Shown: piece after piece, positions 1 to 9,740 of the stretch | Position numbering within the stretch: position 1 is the stretch's first letter | How the letters are laid out: the number at the start of each line of letters is the position of its first letter | From: Pleurodeles waltl | Lineage: Eukaryota > Chordata > Amphibia > Caudata > Salamandridae | Direction of reading: 5' to 3' | Assembly: GCF_031143425.1 (NCBI RefSeq) | Contig: NC_090442.1 | Coordinates: 421,555,776-421,619,775, forward strand | DNA: 64,000 bases | Translations under genes and position numbers: made by a program | Notes under the pieces: model-generated | The model's database searches: none | Told to the model about the DNA's origin: nothing | The model's input: the letters and a program-made list of their open reading frames with translations, nothing else

Positions 1-1
1 T

Positions 2-814
2 CAAACCAAAGAAAACAATTTCCTTAGACACATATCTAGACTAGGAAAGGGCACGCCGATGCTCCCCCTAAGATTAGACCTGGGTATAAATAGCATCAAA
101 GATACAGCATACTTAAGGCCACTTCTATACTGGGTTCGACTATGGAAAACGGAAGAACTCGAACCCTTTAGGACAGCAGTTAAAGATCTAATATCACCTT
201 GTCATGGATGGGAAAAAGTTCGCTGGTTGAGGGAGTTGAAGGCAGCCTGGGTCAAACTGGGCTTACCCCATTATTGGGAGAATCCTGAGATGATTCCTGC
301 TAATGCCAGATTGTTGGTCAAAGATCGATATTGGGGGAAAATCTATGAGGAATTCTTCGGCTCAAATGGGCCAGGTTGGCTGACAGCAGAGTTTCTGCTG
401 GTCAAGCACGAACCCTTGCCTGAAAGGTTCCTGGATCTCCCTATACCAGCACGTGCCCGTACTTTACTACTTCAGTTCAGATATGGAACATTGGCGGTCA
501 ACAGCTTTACGGCTCGTTGGCCATCCAATAGTCCTATGTCTGACAAATGTACAAACTGCCATGCATGCAAGGAAACCCCTGAGCATGTCCTATTTTTTTG
601 TCCCTTGTATAAATGTCCTAGAGAAAAGTGAATTATTCCTCTGTGTAAAGAACTGCTATTACAAAGCCGAACCAGTGCCTATAGATTATGTAAATATGAC
701 ACTTCCATGCTGACAGTAACCTCTGTCTCTAAATATCTGTCAGCAGCATGGACAATCCGCAGTAGGATTATCTCAGATCTTAATCCACTGGCTGAAGAAC
801 GGTCTAGTAGTTAG
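2..814 (+). pseudogene. Non-LTR retrotransposon ORF2, C-terminal end (broken, partial)
   Basis: The frame is open from the window edge, so the 5' part lies outside. Its C-terminal third has a run of hydrophobic and basic residues (ARARTLLLQFRYGTL), then a Cys/His cluster of the form C-x2-C-x7-H-x4-C (CTNCHACKETPEHVLFFCP). This is the zinc-knuckle-like end seen in many LINE ORF2 proteins after the reverse transcriptase. An in-frame TGA at 629-631 interrupts it, but the same frame continues with plausible coding sequence to a TAG at 812-814, so this is one decayed reading frame. No RT motif falls inside the window. The minus-strand LINE at 31.7-35.0 kb ends with a similar C-terminal arrangement, so the two may belong to related families; that link is inferred from pattern only. 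In the element's life cycle the protein would act in target-primed reverse transcription; this copy cannot make it. Confidence 0.75.
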
Positions 815-1630
815 CGGACGTGGATTGTTACGATAGAAAGGGACCTTAAATATAACTATCAATGCTGATCTATTGATGATATCAGATTGCACCCCGTGTA
901 TGTTTTCCAGTGGGTTTCCTCATCTAAAGCGGTTTACAGTACCTTAGTATATACTTTCTCGCAAATGGCAAGACCTAATTCCTCTGACCAATTTATTTAA
1001 GAGATGAGGCCAATTCTAGGGTACTCCTTTCCATTATTTGGCTCTTAATTTTTGCAAGCAGGTCCTATTTAATGATCTATTTCCATTGTTTGGCTTTTAA
1101 CTTTTGTAAACAGGAACCATTTCATGAAGTTTTTATGATCTATTTTATGTATAAACCTGTTTTAGAATAGTTTTTATAGGTACTATTAGAAAAGATTTGC
1201 TATACTATTTTTTTTTTTTTTTCTCTCCGATTTATATTATCTTAGCATATAGCACTTTGTAAATGGTAAGATTTAGGTACCATTTTAAATGCCTGGTTTT
1301 TAATTATTTATGAACTCCTCTACGAAGTACTATGAATAATTTTTTAAGTATAATCTGTTTTAGAATAGTTTTCTTAGGCACTGTTTGAAAGTATTTGGCA
1401 CATTATCTGTTTCTTTTTGCAACTGTCTTGGCAAATGGTACTTCCTTATTTAGGAAGTACAAACTGAGGTATTTTATTTAACTTCTGGCCCGTTGGAAAA
1501 GCAGTGTGCCAACTGTTAGTGCTTCCTTCTTATGTGATGGTCTTCGATCTCTATTTTCTTGTATGTATGTTTACTTTTAATTTTTGGAATGGTCTAAACT
1601 TAGGCCAAATAAACTATTGAATTGAATTGA
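815..1630 (+). mobile_element. 3' untranslated region and tail of the LINE ending at 1630
   Basis: AT-rich sequence after the ORF2 stop contains a diverged internal duplication: a segment around 1150-1200 (CTGTTTTAGAATAGTTTT) recurs at about 1348-1400. The stretch closes with AATAAACTA and then three short direct repeats of ATTGA/TTGAA type at about 1614-1630. Short tandem tails are typical 3' ends of several LINE clades. The next bases look like the end of a different element on the other strand, so I place the LINE boundary at 1630. Confidence 0.6.
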
Positions 1631-1631
1631 A

Positions 1632-1670
1632 CAGCTGACATATGTTTCGTCAACAAGACTTTCTCAAGGC
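1632..1670 (-). other. Possible degenerate hammerhead-ribozyme-like motif at the PLE end
   Basis: On the minus strand a short stem GTC/GAC with a 5-nt loop is followed directly by GAAAC, and preceded by CTTGAGAAA. This resembles the hammerhead core (CUGANGA, stem II, GAAA) that is known in the terminal repeats of Penelope-like elements. The first core box departs from consensus, so cleavage activity is doubtful. The call rests on this resemblance plus its position at the presumed 3' end of a PLE. Confidence 0.35.
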
Positions 1671-2057
1671 TGTAAGATGGACATACAAAAAGAAGTACAC
1701 AATCAAAAATCTGAATGATAAACAGGGAATCTAGTTCTCGTGAGGATCCAAAATAAGACCTGTGTACAGATACTCCTATTATAGGACCACAATGTGACTG
1801 TAGATGAAAAGCGGAAAAGAGGGTCCTACATATCTCCAAGACATGCAAGTAAAGATATCGTACAAGGGTGAACCGAACTAGATGTGTCAGGTATACTACC
1901 AATGGTGTGTTATATGAATATTAGAGGCCGCCAATCAATAAATTAATGAAAAAATTAATACAGGAACAATAAGTTAAAAATGTCCCAAGTGACTGCACCC
2001 CAAAACCGTCTCTCACTAAATAGCCACCAAAATGTGATGTGAAACATGCGGTGGAAC

Positions 2058-2059
<2 letters not shown>

Positions 2060-2093
<34 letters not shown>
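2060..2093. repeat. (TA)n microsatellite
   Basis: An uninterrupted run of about 16-17 TA units lies inside the non-coding 3' part of the Penelope-like element. Confidence 0.95.
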
Positions 2094-2097
<4 letters not shown>

Positions 2098-2377
2098 TGA
2101 AGTGAGGCCCTCTTAGAGAAGGCAAAACAAGATAAAAAGGAATAATAAATAAAATTGACGACATACCATAAGTATGAGTATAGTCTAATGCTCCAGAAAT
2201 GCTGCGAGGTTCCCAGCATCGAGATAAAGCTAAAAAAAATGCATATGTGGTTGCCAAGCCGTATGGGTACAAACCATGGTACACAGGCAGCACAGCCCTG
2301 CGTCTACAAGAAACTAATCCAATTTGCACATAATAATGGATTCAATGGAGGAATATTGAAGAAACAAAATCACTATA

Positions 2378-2568
2378 GGGGGTTATTACAACTTTGGAGG
2401 AGGTGTTAATCCGTCCCAAAAGTGACGGTAAAGTGACGGATATACCACCAGCCGTATTACGAGTTCCATAGGATATAATGGACTCGTAATACGGCTGGTG
2501 GTATATCCGTCACTTTACCGTCACTTTAGGGACGGATTAACACCACCTCCAAAGTTGTAATAACCCCC
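2378..2568. mobile_element. 191-bp fold-back MITE (family GGGGGTTATT, copy 1)
   Basis: The element is an almost perfect palindrome. It begins GGGGGTTATTACAACTTTGG, ends with the reverse complement, and its arms of about 90 bp meet around GAGTTCCATAGGATATAATG. The flanks read TATA on both sides, so the target duplication is TA or TATA. A second copy with the same arms lies at 60266-60455. There is no coding capacity, so it would need a transposase in trans. Confidence 0.9.
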
Positions 2569-3582
2569 TATATGACCAAACAGTAAATAGTAAAATTACT
2601 GAAATATGCTCTGGCCGAGGGAGACAGGCTATCTGCGGGACGGGAGGGTGACCAATGGTGTTGTGAATATCGTAGATATAAAAAACATAGGGGGGAGGTC
2701 TAAAAATAAAAAGATTGCGCAATATAGTCGTAAATGTATAAAGACCTACAGTGGAATTCCATTAGAACAACAGGATAGATACAAAAACAACGTCTTACAG
2801 TGTTGAGTCGTCCCAGGTAGTGAAAACAAATAAGAAAACGGCTCGTACAGGTGGCAACATTTTGGCCTATATGGAGCAGGCATCATGGCGGTAGAAAGAG
2901 GACTGGAGGCAGTGGAAAAATGCATGAGATAGAGGGTGAAGGCACCATATTGGAGTGTGTTTATAAAGCATGAAATACTGCAGAAAGGAGTAAGTATTTG
3001 CAAGGTGAGTATATGTAAGAACCATGCAACATGTAGAGCTACGAAATGTAAAGAAAGTGCTAGCATGTTGAACAAAAGACATTTTTTTGCCAGAAGAAGA
3101 AAAACGACTAAACTATCCATTATAGGGTCACCAACAGTAGTAAGCATGCTGAGGGCAACAGGTATGACAAAAAATAAAGTTGATTATTTGCATATTGAGA
3201 ATAGACTGCGTAGCCTAAAAGGTGAAACAAAAAATCCCATGTACTTTTTGTGGAACCTATGTTATGGTACAAACAGAGTATGAAAAACACCCGGCCATGA
3301 CCATAATTATGATTAGCATACATCCTGAAACACGTCAGAGGAAAATTAGAGGCAAATTGTAAGAGCATTACTGCAGTAATACTGTTGCTAGGAATACCAT
3401 CAAAACCGTCCATAACAAGTCATCTGTCATAAGAAAGTAAACGCAAGTGGCTAGTATGTAAACATAGTACATCAATTGCCATACACAGTACATGGCAAAA
3501 TGGCACAATAATGCAAAAGCTCGAGCAGAGAGTGACAGAATAATAAAGCATATGCATGGCTGCAGATAACAAAATGGAAGCT

Positions 3583-3939
3583 TCATAGGAAAACATGTAA
3601 ATCTTTATCTATATTGAGCCCCTCCTCAACCGCTCTGAGTTTAACTATCCACTTACTCTCCATCCGTCTTAACATTAGGTTCCTGTCTCCACCTCGCGGA
3701 CAGGCACCCTGTGTATCAATGCCATGTGCGGTGATCCCCAGAACTTTTCTTTGTCCATGGGTGGAGTTATAGTGGGTTGCAAAGGGATAATCTGTATTGT
3801 TATGTCTAATAGCTCTGATATGTTCTTGAATTCTCTCTTTAAAGGGCCTGATGATGCTACCCACATACACACGTTCACAAACACATATTAAACAATATAC
3901 TACATATTTGGTATTGCAATTCATGAATAATAGAGACAT
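3583..3939 (-). pseudogene. Penelope-like element GIY-YIG endonuclease domain (118 aa, fragment)
   Basis: The translated segment holds Y-C-L-I-C ... VYVGSIIRPFKERIQEHIRAI, the GIY-YIG nuclease pattern in which the second motif (YVG), the downstream Arg (R-x3-R) and EH fit the catalytic core carried at the C-terminus of Penelope-type retroelements. The nuclease nicks target DNA so that the RT can prime. Upstream (towards 4338) the same protein continues in shifting frames with several stops, so the open frame here is only the best-preserved piece and its ATG is not a natural start. The partner RT lies at 9741-10455, beyond the gypsy insertion. Confidence 0.85.
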
Positions 3940-4338
3940 CCTGTTGGAAGTCTTGGTGTTATATTGAAAAGTAGCTTTTTTATCCTTGACCTAACAACAC
4001 ATGTTCCAATGCCCACATTTGTGGAAGCCACTGGGTGGTTTGGGTAGCCATGCTTCATTCGTTGCAGAGGGCATAAAACTGTGGCATAGCATGTTGCGTA
4101 ATGTGCGCCCCCTGCTATGTGTGCTACTTGGTCTATTTGTAATCCCTTTTACCAGGATGTTATCTGCTAGTAAATAGGACCAATTTTTTTGAAGAATCTG
4201 AGTGTACTGTAGGGAATAATAAGAGACAAGTTATTATGTTCCTTGCGTTTGCCTTTGATGGGGCAGTAAGAAGAGCTTGACGGTTTGTCTTTCTGATTCT
4301 CCTATTTGTATCTTTTAAGAGATTCTTAGGATAGCCAC
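3940..4338 (-). pseudogene. Decayed linker between PLE reverse transcriptase and GIY-YIG domain
   Basis: Minus-strand translation gives pieces expected between the RT and nuclease of a PLE, such as a G-Y-P-K-N-L-like start next to the gypsy insertion followed by basic sequence, but with several stops and at least two frame changes. The segment ends exactly at the left LTR of the gypsy element. Confidence 0.6.
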
Positions 4339-4568
4339 TGTGTGGTATCTACATGTACTGTGTATAACTCTTCTCTACTAGCTGTGGAATGTTATTGAGG
4401 AAAAGAATGTTGGTGTCAGGGGATTCTTGGTAGGAGTGGAATCTGGTGGAGAGGAGGAAGGAAGAGGGTGGTGTTGAGAACTGTTGGATCAATCTTTGTG
4501 GATGAGATGTTTATCTTGGACTTAATAAAATCCCATTAACACAATCTCCTATGGATGTTATCTTCACA
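4339..4568 (+). repeat. 5' LTR of the gypsy element
   Basis: It begins TGTGTGGTATCT and ends TCTTCACA (TG...CA), and matches 9513-9740 at about 97%. It contains CTTAATAAAATCCC near its 3' part, a likely polyadenylation signal. I see no clear TATA box. Confidence 0.95.
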
Positions 4569-4569
4569 T

Positions 4570-4587
4570 TGGCGACGAGGATGGGAT
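4570..4587 (+). other. Primer binding site, probably for tRNA-Ser(GCU)
   Basis: One base after the LTR stands TGGCGACGAGGATGGGAT. TGG complements the CCA tail, and the following 15 nt complement the acceptor/T-arm end of vertebrate tRNA-Ser(GCU) as I recall it. The position is as expected for minus-strand priming. Confidence 0.7.
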
Positions 4588-5493
4588 CCATTTGTTAGGA
4601 CATCTCAACACAACAACCAGCAACATAGGAGTTCCTATATCGGTTGGTCTTTAACTTTCTGTTTTCCTTTGGATCCAACAATCAAAATTACAAGGTACGT
4701 GGCAAATGTAGGAGACTCTTCAATTATACAAACGATCCTTATCTTCTTTATCCTCAAGTGGATTAACTGCTGTAAGCCCTGTCTCCGTTTTTTTTAAAGG
4801 AAAAATAAATAATAAGAACAATACATTATAATGATATATATACTGAGCCTGTGACTTATCAGAGTACATATCATATTTCTTTTGTGGATCGCGTACGTTT
4901 TGAACCAGTCAAAGACATTATTTTTGTTTTAATATAGTGCTGAATCTTGCCGTTCAACAACTGTGTATGTTCAAATATTCTAATCACCGCGTGAGCCCAG
5001 CGCGCTCTAACTTCAAGCTACAGTGTTCATACGCGAGCGCTCGAGTGTGTTTACTTTGAAGCTTTGGATTTCGCCTCGAGCCCTCGCCGCAGTTATCTTT
5101 GATCTTCTAAGTAAACAAACGCGCTCGATCGTGTTTGTTTAACATTTGCTGTGAGGATTTAATTCAGAGCGCCCGCTGGATTTTCGGTGCGCTCGCTTCG
5201 TGAATAACCTTTGATTTTAACCAAAGACTTACCTAATTGTCTTGGAGTTTCCAGTGTGCTGACACAATAAATAGATTTATATTGAATACGTTTCCATGGA
5301 ACAAGGCGAACTCACCATAGAAAATATCCTTTTGGTTTTGTTTAAGGCAAAATTGTGGAACGTCTATTTACATGAAGAGGAAAGCACAGTTCTATTTAAG
5401 ATAAACAAGTCTTTTCTTGCTTTGCACTTTACACAGTCTGTCAGGGTACAGTTTAATTCAAAATAAACATTATACTATTTTTAGTAGTCAAAT
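4588..5493 (+). other. Gypsy 5' leader, about 0.9 kb, no ORF
   Basis: This is non-coding sequence between the primer site and gag. A CpG-containing patch lies at about 4985-5200, unlike the AT-rich remainder. It may hold packaging or promoter signals, but nothing specific is visible. Confidence 0.6.
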
Positions 5494-6972
5494 ATGCAGA
5501 ACATACCACCTCCTCCTTTTTTCTTAACTGTACCTGGAGATGCACCTATAATTTGGTCGAAATGCAAGAAATCATTTCTTCATTATACGAGAGTATGTGG
5601 TTCTTCCTTATCTAATGAAAGAAAAGTATCACTCCTCATGCATTGTTTAGGGTGTGAAGGCTTGGAAATTTTTGAAACTTTACCTGAACCTGAGGATGAA
5701 GGAGCAGAAATAAATGAATTTGAACTTTGCATAAAGAAATTGGATCTTCATTATCTTCCAAAAATTAGTACAATTTTGGAACGTTACCATTTTGGAATGA
5801 GGGAACAAGGACAGAGCGAATCTATAGAGGAATATATAACAGCCTTGAGGAAATTAGCTGCAACTTGCAAATTTGGAGTAACTCTTGAAGAACGCATAAG
5901 GGATCAATTTATGTTGAAGTGCTCCAGTGACAAAATTAGGCAAGAACTTTGGAGTAAAGATGATCCTTCTCTTCATGAGGTGGTAACAATTGCTAAGAGT
6001 GTTGAGCACACTTGGGCCTGTGTAGGTGAATTAGAGAAAAATAAATATCCTTCAGTGAATAAAATTTGTCCGAAGAACGATCCACAGGAGAACAATGCTT
6101 TAGAGATTGATGTAAGGAAGGAAGAACCAAAGTTAACACAAATTCAGAAATCTAAGTTTAAAGATACAAAATGTTTTCGATGTGGAAACCAGGGACATTT
6201 TGCATCATATAAAAAATGTCCTGCTGTTGCAGCTGTGTGCAAATTGTGTGGAAAACGCGGACACTTTGCAAAATGCTGTAGATCACAAAAGGATTTACCT
6301 TCCACCTCTGTTAAGGTGGTGCAAGACTGTATCTTGATGGTGGAGGATCGAGTCACAAAGAAGAAATATCCTAAGGACATTGTAACCCTTGGTGGAGTTA
6401 TGTGTGAAGTTCTCTTTGATTCTGGAGCATGGTTAACTCTTGTGTCTAATGAGACATTTGATAAATATTTGAGTCATTCTGTGAAATTGAAAGACCCAGA
6501 TGTGATTCCGGGGGGCTATGGTGGTCAAGCTATAGAGTTGAGGGGATACTTCGAATCCAAAATTAGGTTTAAATCTAATTTAATTGTGGGGAAGATCTAT
6601 GTTCCAGTAAAGGGAGATAGCGTTATAAGCTGGCCACATCAGAAAGAACTTGAAGTCATTCTAGATCCCAATAATCCTACACCTTGTATTACTGAAAATG
6701 ATTTCGTGAATAATAGTAGTAATATCTGTGAGATATATAATGTTATTAGTGATAGTAGTTTGCCAGATTTTGTGAATGAATTTAAGAATGTGTTCAGTGA
6801 TACATTGGGATGTCTTACTAAGTATGTACATTGTATAAAACTCAAAGAGAATGCAGTGCCTGTTGTGTGCAAAGTGCGACCCATACCGATTTCTGTTAGA
6901 GATGATGTGGAGAAAGAACTGCACAGGTTGTGTCAGTGTGGGATCATAGAACCTGTTGAAGCCTCGGAATAG
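5494..6972 (+). CDS. gag-pol: Gypsy Gag-protease and N-terminal part of RT (492 aa, ends at a premature stop)
   Basis: Residues 1-200 form a Gag-type helical region without cysteine pattern. Two zinc knuckles follow, at about residues 227-242 (C-x2-C-x4-H-x6-C, CFRCGNQGHF) and 249-262 (C-x2-C-x4-H-x4-C). The aspartic protease active site is L-F-D-S-G-A at about residues 307-312. The tail enters the RT fingers (VRPIPISVRDDVEKELHRL). Gag packages RNA, the protease cuts the polyprotein, and the RT copies the RNA in the particle. The TAG at 6970-6972 replaces a position usually held by Trp; the same frame then continues at 6973. No separate gag stop is seen, so Gag and Pol appear to be one frame. 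The ATG at 5494 is the first good start after the leader. Confidence 0.9.
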   Translation: MQNIPPPPFFLTVPGDAPIIWSKCKKSFLHYTRVCGSSLSNERKVSLLMHCLGCEGLEIFETLPEPEDEGAEINEFELCIKKLDLHYLPKISTILERYHFGMREQGQSESIEEYITALRKLAATCKFGVTLEERIRDQFMLKCSSDKIRQELWSKDDPSLHEVVTIAKSVEHTWACVGELEKNKYPSVNKICPKNDPQENNALEIDVRKEEPKLTQIQKSKFKDTKCFRCGNQGHFASYKKCPAVAAVCKLCGKRGHFAKCCRSQKDLPSTSVKVVQDCILMVEDRVTKKKYPKDIVTLGGVMCEVLFDSGAWLTLVSNETFDKYLSHSVKLKDPDVIPGGYGGQAIELRGYFESKIRFKSNLIVGKIYVPVKGDSVISWPHQKELEVILDPNNPTPCITENDFVNNSSNICEIYNVISDSSLPDFVNEFKNVFSDTLGCLTKYVHCIKLKENAVPVVCKVRPIPISVRDDVEKELHRLCQCGIIEPVEASE

Positions 6973-7626
6973 GTTTCACCTATAGTTGTCGCACGCAAAC
7001 CCTCTGGTGAAATACGTCTCTGTGTGGATTTGAGGAATCTCAACAAAGCTGTGGTTAGTGACTTATTTCCTCTTCCTAATATCACAGAGATGGTGACTTT
7101 GTTACATGGAGCTAGATATTTTAGTACATTAGATTTGGCTTCGGCGTATCATCAGGTTATACTCCATGTAGATTCTAGGGATCTCACGACTTTCATTACA
7201 CCCTTTGGGACTTTCAGATTTGTAAGTATGCCTTTTGGGCTGGTATCAGCTGCGTCAGTGTTTCAACGTTTGATGCATGATTTGTTTGGTTCCGTAGAAG
7301 GAGTAAAATATTTTCAGGATGATATTCTGGTTTTTGGTCGGACGAAAGAGGAACATGAAAAGAGGGTTAAGAAAGTTCTGAGAATATTGGGGGATCATGG
7401 TCTTACGTTGAAACTGAACAAATGTCATTTTGGGAAAGAGGAGATAGAGTATTTAGGACATAGAATTACTCCTTTGGGGTTGTATCCTAAACGAGAACTA
7501 GTAGAAAATATATTGAATCTGCGATCGCCAGAGAACAAAGAAGAGCTACAAGCTTTCTTTGGTATGGTTGAATTTCATGGAAAGTTTCTTCCCAATCTTG
7601 CTGCCAAAACAGAAAATATGCATTAA
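6973..7626 (+). pseudogene. pol: Gypsy reverse transcriptase core, between two in-frame stops
   Basis: This continues the Gag-Pol frame after the TAG at 6970. RT motifs appear in order: VDLRNLNKAV, STLDLASAYHQV, PFGTFRFVSMPFGL, then the catalytic box in YFQDDILVFG (about 7305-7335) and LGHRITPLGL (thumb region). The active-site Asp pair is intact. The frame stops at a TAA (7624-7626), where the family normally continues into the connection before RNase H. A frameshift in the A/G run near 7635-7650 then moves the reading to another frame. The first ATG (7024) is internal and not a real start. Confidence 0.9.
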
Positions 7627-7639
7627 TTGCTAAAAAAAG

Positions 7640-9376
7640 GGGGTTGGTTATATCTGGTGTGAAGGATGTGAAAGAGAATTTAATGATGTTAAGAATGATT
7701 TATCCAAGGTAGGGTGTTTGAAATCTTTCAATCCTAATGAGCTGTGTATTATTATGACTGACACGAGTGCTAGAGGTTTGGGTGCAGTCCTTCTACAAAG
7801 AGGAGATAAACATGAATGGAAACCTGTTGTGTATTGTTCAAGAACATTAAGAGGTTCGGAAGAGAATTACTCCACTATTGAAAAAGAGGCTCTAGGTGTT
7901 GTTTGGGCTATTGGCAAATTGAAGAATTTTGTGTGGGGAAGACCCTTCCATGTGTACACAGATCACAAACCTTTAGTTGAAGTGTTCATGAAAAAAGGTC
8001 TTGATCAAATATCATCCAGGATTAGTAGGTGGGTGATTAATCTACAAGATTTCGATTTCAAGGTATTTTACGTTCCAGGTGCATGCAACAACACTGCAGA
8101 TTGCTTGTCAAGACTTACGTTGGTTTCAGAGGAGGACAATTGTAATGAGCAAGAGGACAGGTTTAGTGTGTGTAGTATTACGGAAGGAGTGATTAGTCAT
8201 GATGAGTGGGTGCGTGAGGTTGCCAATGATCCCATTCTACAAAATGTATGTAATTTCATAAAGAGCAAGTGGAACTCTGAAAGTTTAAGGAACTCTGAAA
8301 GATTAAAAGGGTTTTGGAAGGTAAGAGAGGAGTTGTCAATTTCGGATGGAGTATTACTTCGTGGTGAAAGACTAGTGGTACCAGGTACCTTGGTGGAAAG
8401 AATCATTCAACTAGGACATTCAGAACATCAGGGAATAAGTAAAACCAAAACTAGAATACGCTTGAATTATTGGTGGCCAGGAATGGATGTCGGTATAGAA
8501 AGGGTGGTCAGGGATTGTCCTGACTGTTGCAACAGTGACAAGATCTATAAGATGAGAATACCCTCGATGTGTATCAGGAGTCCATCTAAAAGACCGTGGG
8601 ATATTGTGGCTATGGATATAGTGGAACCTATTTATAGTAAAGGTGGGAATAGTTACATTTTAGTTTTGGTTGATCACTTCTCCAGGTGGGTCGAAATAGG
8701 TATTGTGCATAGTGTTGAAACTAAGAGGATAATTGTTCTACTCGAAGAAATTTTTGCTCGGAAAGGTTTTCCTAATGCTATTCTCACGGACAATGGCCCA
8801 CAATTTGTATCCAAAGAAATGGAAGATTATCTTAAGAGGTTGGGAATCAAACACAAGTTGTGTTCGCTGTATCATCCTGAAGGAAATGGGATTGTTGAAA
8901 GATTTAACAAATGTGTAAAAGAGTGCGTACAGTTAGAGATGGCAGCAGGAAGATGTTGGAAAGAAGGATTGAAGAAATTTTTGATAGCTTATCGTTTTAC
9001 CCCACATACATCCACAGGGGCTGTTCCTTTTGAATTGTTTAGAGGAAGGAAAGGTAATACTATGCTGGTCCCTGGTTGGGTTGTTGGAGACAAGAACGAT
9101 GCCGTGTCTTGGTCCGGTAGTGGCTGTGGAAGGATACATGAGAGGAAATCTAAGGATAAGAGGAAAGATTATTTTGATGTGACGAAACAAACTTGTGATG
9201 TGAAAGTGGGAATTGGGGACAAGGTTCTGATAAAGAAACCAACTTTTGGTAAAGGTGGGAGTAAGTTTTGGGGACCGTTTAGTGTTACCAAGTTGTTCAG
9301 CAATGCTGTGAAAGTGAGTGATGGCAGAATTTGGAATTTTAATCGCATTGTTATCTCTAAAAAAAAATGTGTTTGA
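7640..9376 (+). pseudogene. pol: Gypsy RNase H and integrase (open from 7718, 552 aa)
   Basis: The RNase H part has TDTSARGLGAVLLQ, then E (STIEKEAL) and the D of YTDHKPL, followed by the tether VFYVPGACNNTADCLSRL. Integrase follows. Its HHCC zinc domain has H-x4-H-type spacing near 8410-8450 and CPDCC near 8518. The DDE core has D at about 8614 (MDIVEP), D at 8788 (LTDNGPQFVS) and E at about 8897 (GIVERFN). A C-terminal basic/SH3-like region (GDKVLIKKP, FWGPFSV) ends at 9376. The domain order RNase H-integrase is standard for Ty3/gypsy. All catalytic residues that I can place are present. The frame is separated from RT by the frameshift near 7640, so the protein would not be made as a polyprotein. 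Confidence 0.9.
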
Positions 9377-9501
9377 ATATTCCATTTAGAACTCTCGCAC
9401 TTGTTTTCTTTTCCACTTTTCTAAATGTGTTTTGTATCTTTTTATTACGATATTGTATATAGTTTCAATAGTTTTATTTGTTTCTGCATATTCTGTTTTT
9501 T

Positions 9502-9512
9502 GGGGGGAAAGA
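9502..9512 (+). other. Polypurine tract of the gypsy element
   Basis: GGGGGGAAAGA, preceded by a T run, lies immediately before the TG that opens the right LTR. This is the plus-strand priming site. Confidence 0.85.
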
Positions 9513-9740
9513 TGTGTGGTATCTACATGTACTGTGTATATCTCTTCACTACTAGCTGTGGAATGTTATTGAGAAAAGAATGTTGGTGTCAGGGGATTCT
9601 TGGTGGGAGTGGAATCTGGGGGAGAGGAGGAAGGAAGAGGGTGGTGTTGAGAGCTGTTGGATCAATCTTTGTGGATGAGATGTTTATCTGGACTTAATAA
9701 AATCCCATTAACACAATCTCCTATGGATGTTCTCTTCACA
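9513..9740 (+). repeat. 3' LTR of the gypsy element
   Basis: This is the direct repeat of 4339-4568 with the same TG...CA ends. Relative to the left LTR it has about six substitutions and two single-base deletions. It is followed by CACGTG of the interrupted Penelope-like element. Confidence 0.95.

Larger units (their letters stand above)
1671..3582 (-). other. Non-coding 3' part of the Penelope-like element
   Basis: No reading frame here looks like a known protein on either strand. The stretch continues the PLE beyond its GIY-YIG domain and carries two later additions: the (TA)n run at 2060-2093 and the fold-back MITE at 2378-2568. Apart from these I see no structure. A 3' region this long is unusual for a PLE, so part of it may be unrelated flanking DNA. 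Confidence 0.4.
4339..9740 (+). mobile_element. Ty3/gypsy LTR retrotransposon, nearly complete
   Basis: The element has two direct LTRs (230 and 228 bp), a primer binding site, Gag with two zinc knuckles, protease, RT, RNase H and integrase in the usual gypsy order, and a polypurine tract, for 5402 bp in all. The LTRs differ by about six substitutions and two 1-nt indels, so the copy is fairly young. Coding capacity is nevertheless lost: a TAG at 6970, a TAA at 7624 and a frameshift near 7640 break the polyprotein. The element lies inside a minus-strand Penelope-like element, with CAC on both flanks as the only clear shared target bases. No envelope-like ORF is present between integrase and the right LTR. 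Confidence 0.95.

Noticed and set aside
2378..2568. Palindrome considered as a transcription terminator or CRISPR-like repeat
   Set aside because: The window is eukaryotic and the palindrome recurs at 60266 with target duplications, which shows a MITE. No array of repeats with spacers exists anywhere.
4583..5493. Gypsy leader ORF (80 aa, 4555-4797) considered as an accessory gene
   Set aside because: It overlaps the LTR end and primer binding site and has no motif.
8197..9385. Minus-strand ORFs in the integrase region (69 and 150 aa)
   Set aside because: They are antisense shadows of a well-supported integrase frame.
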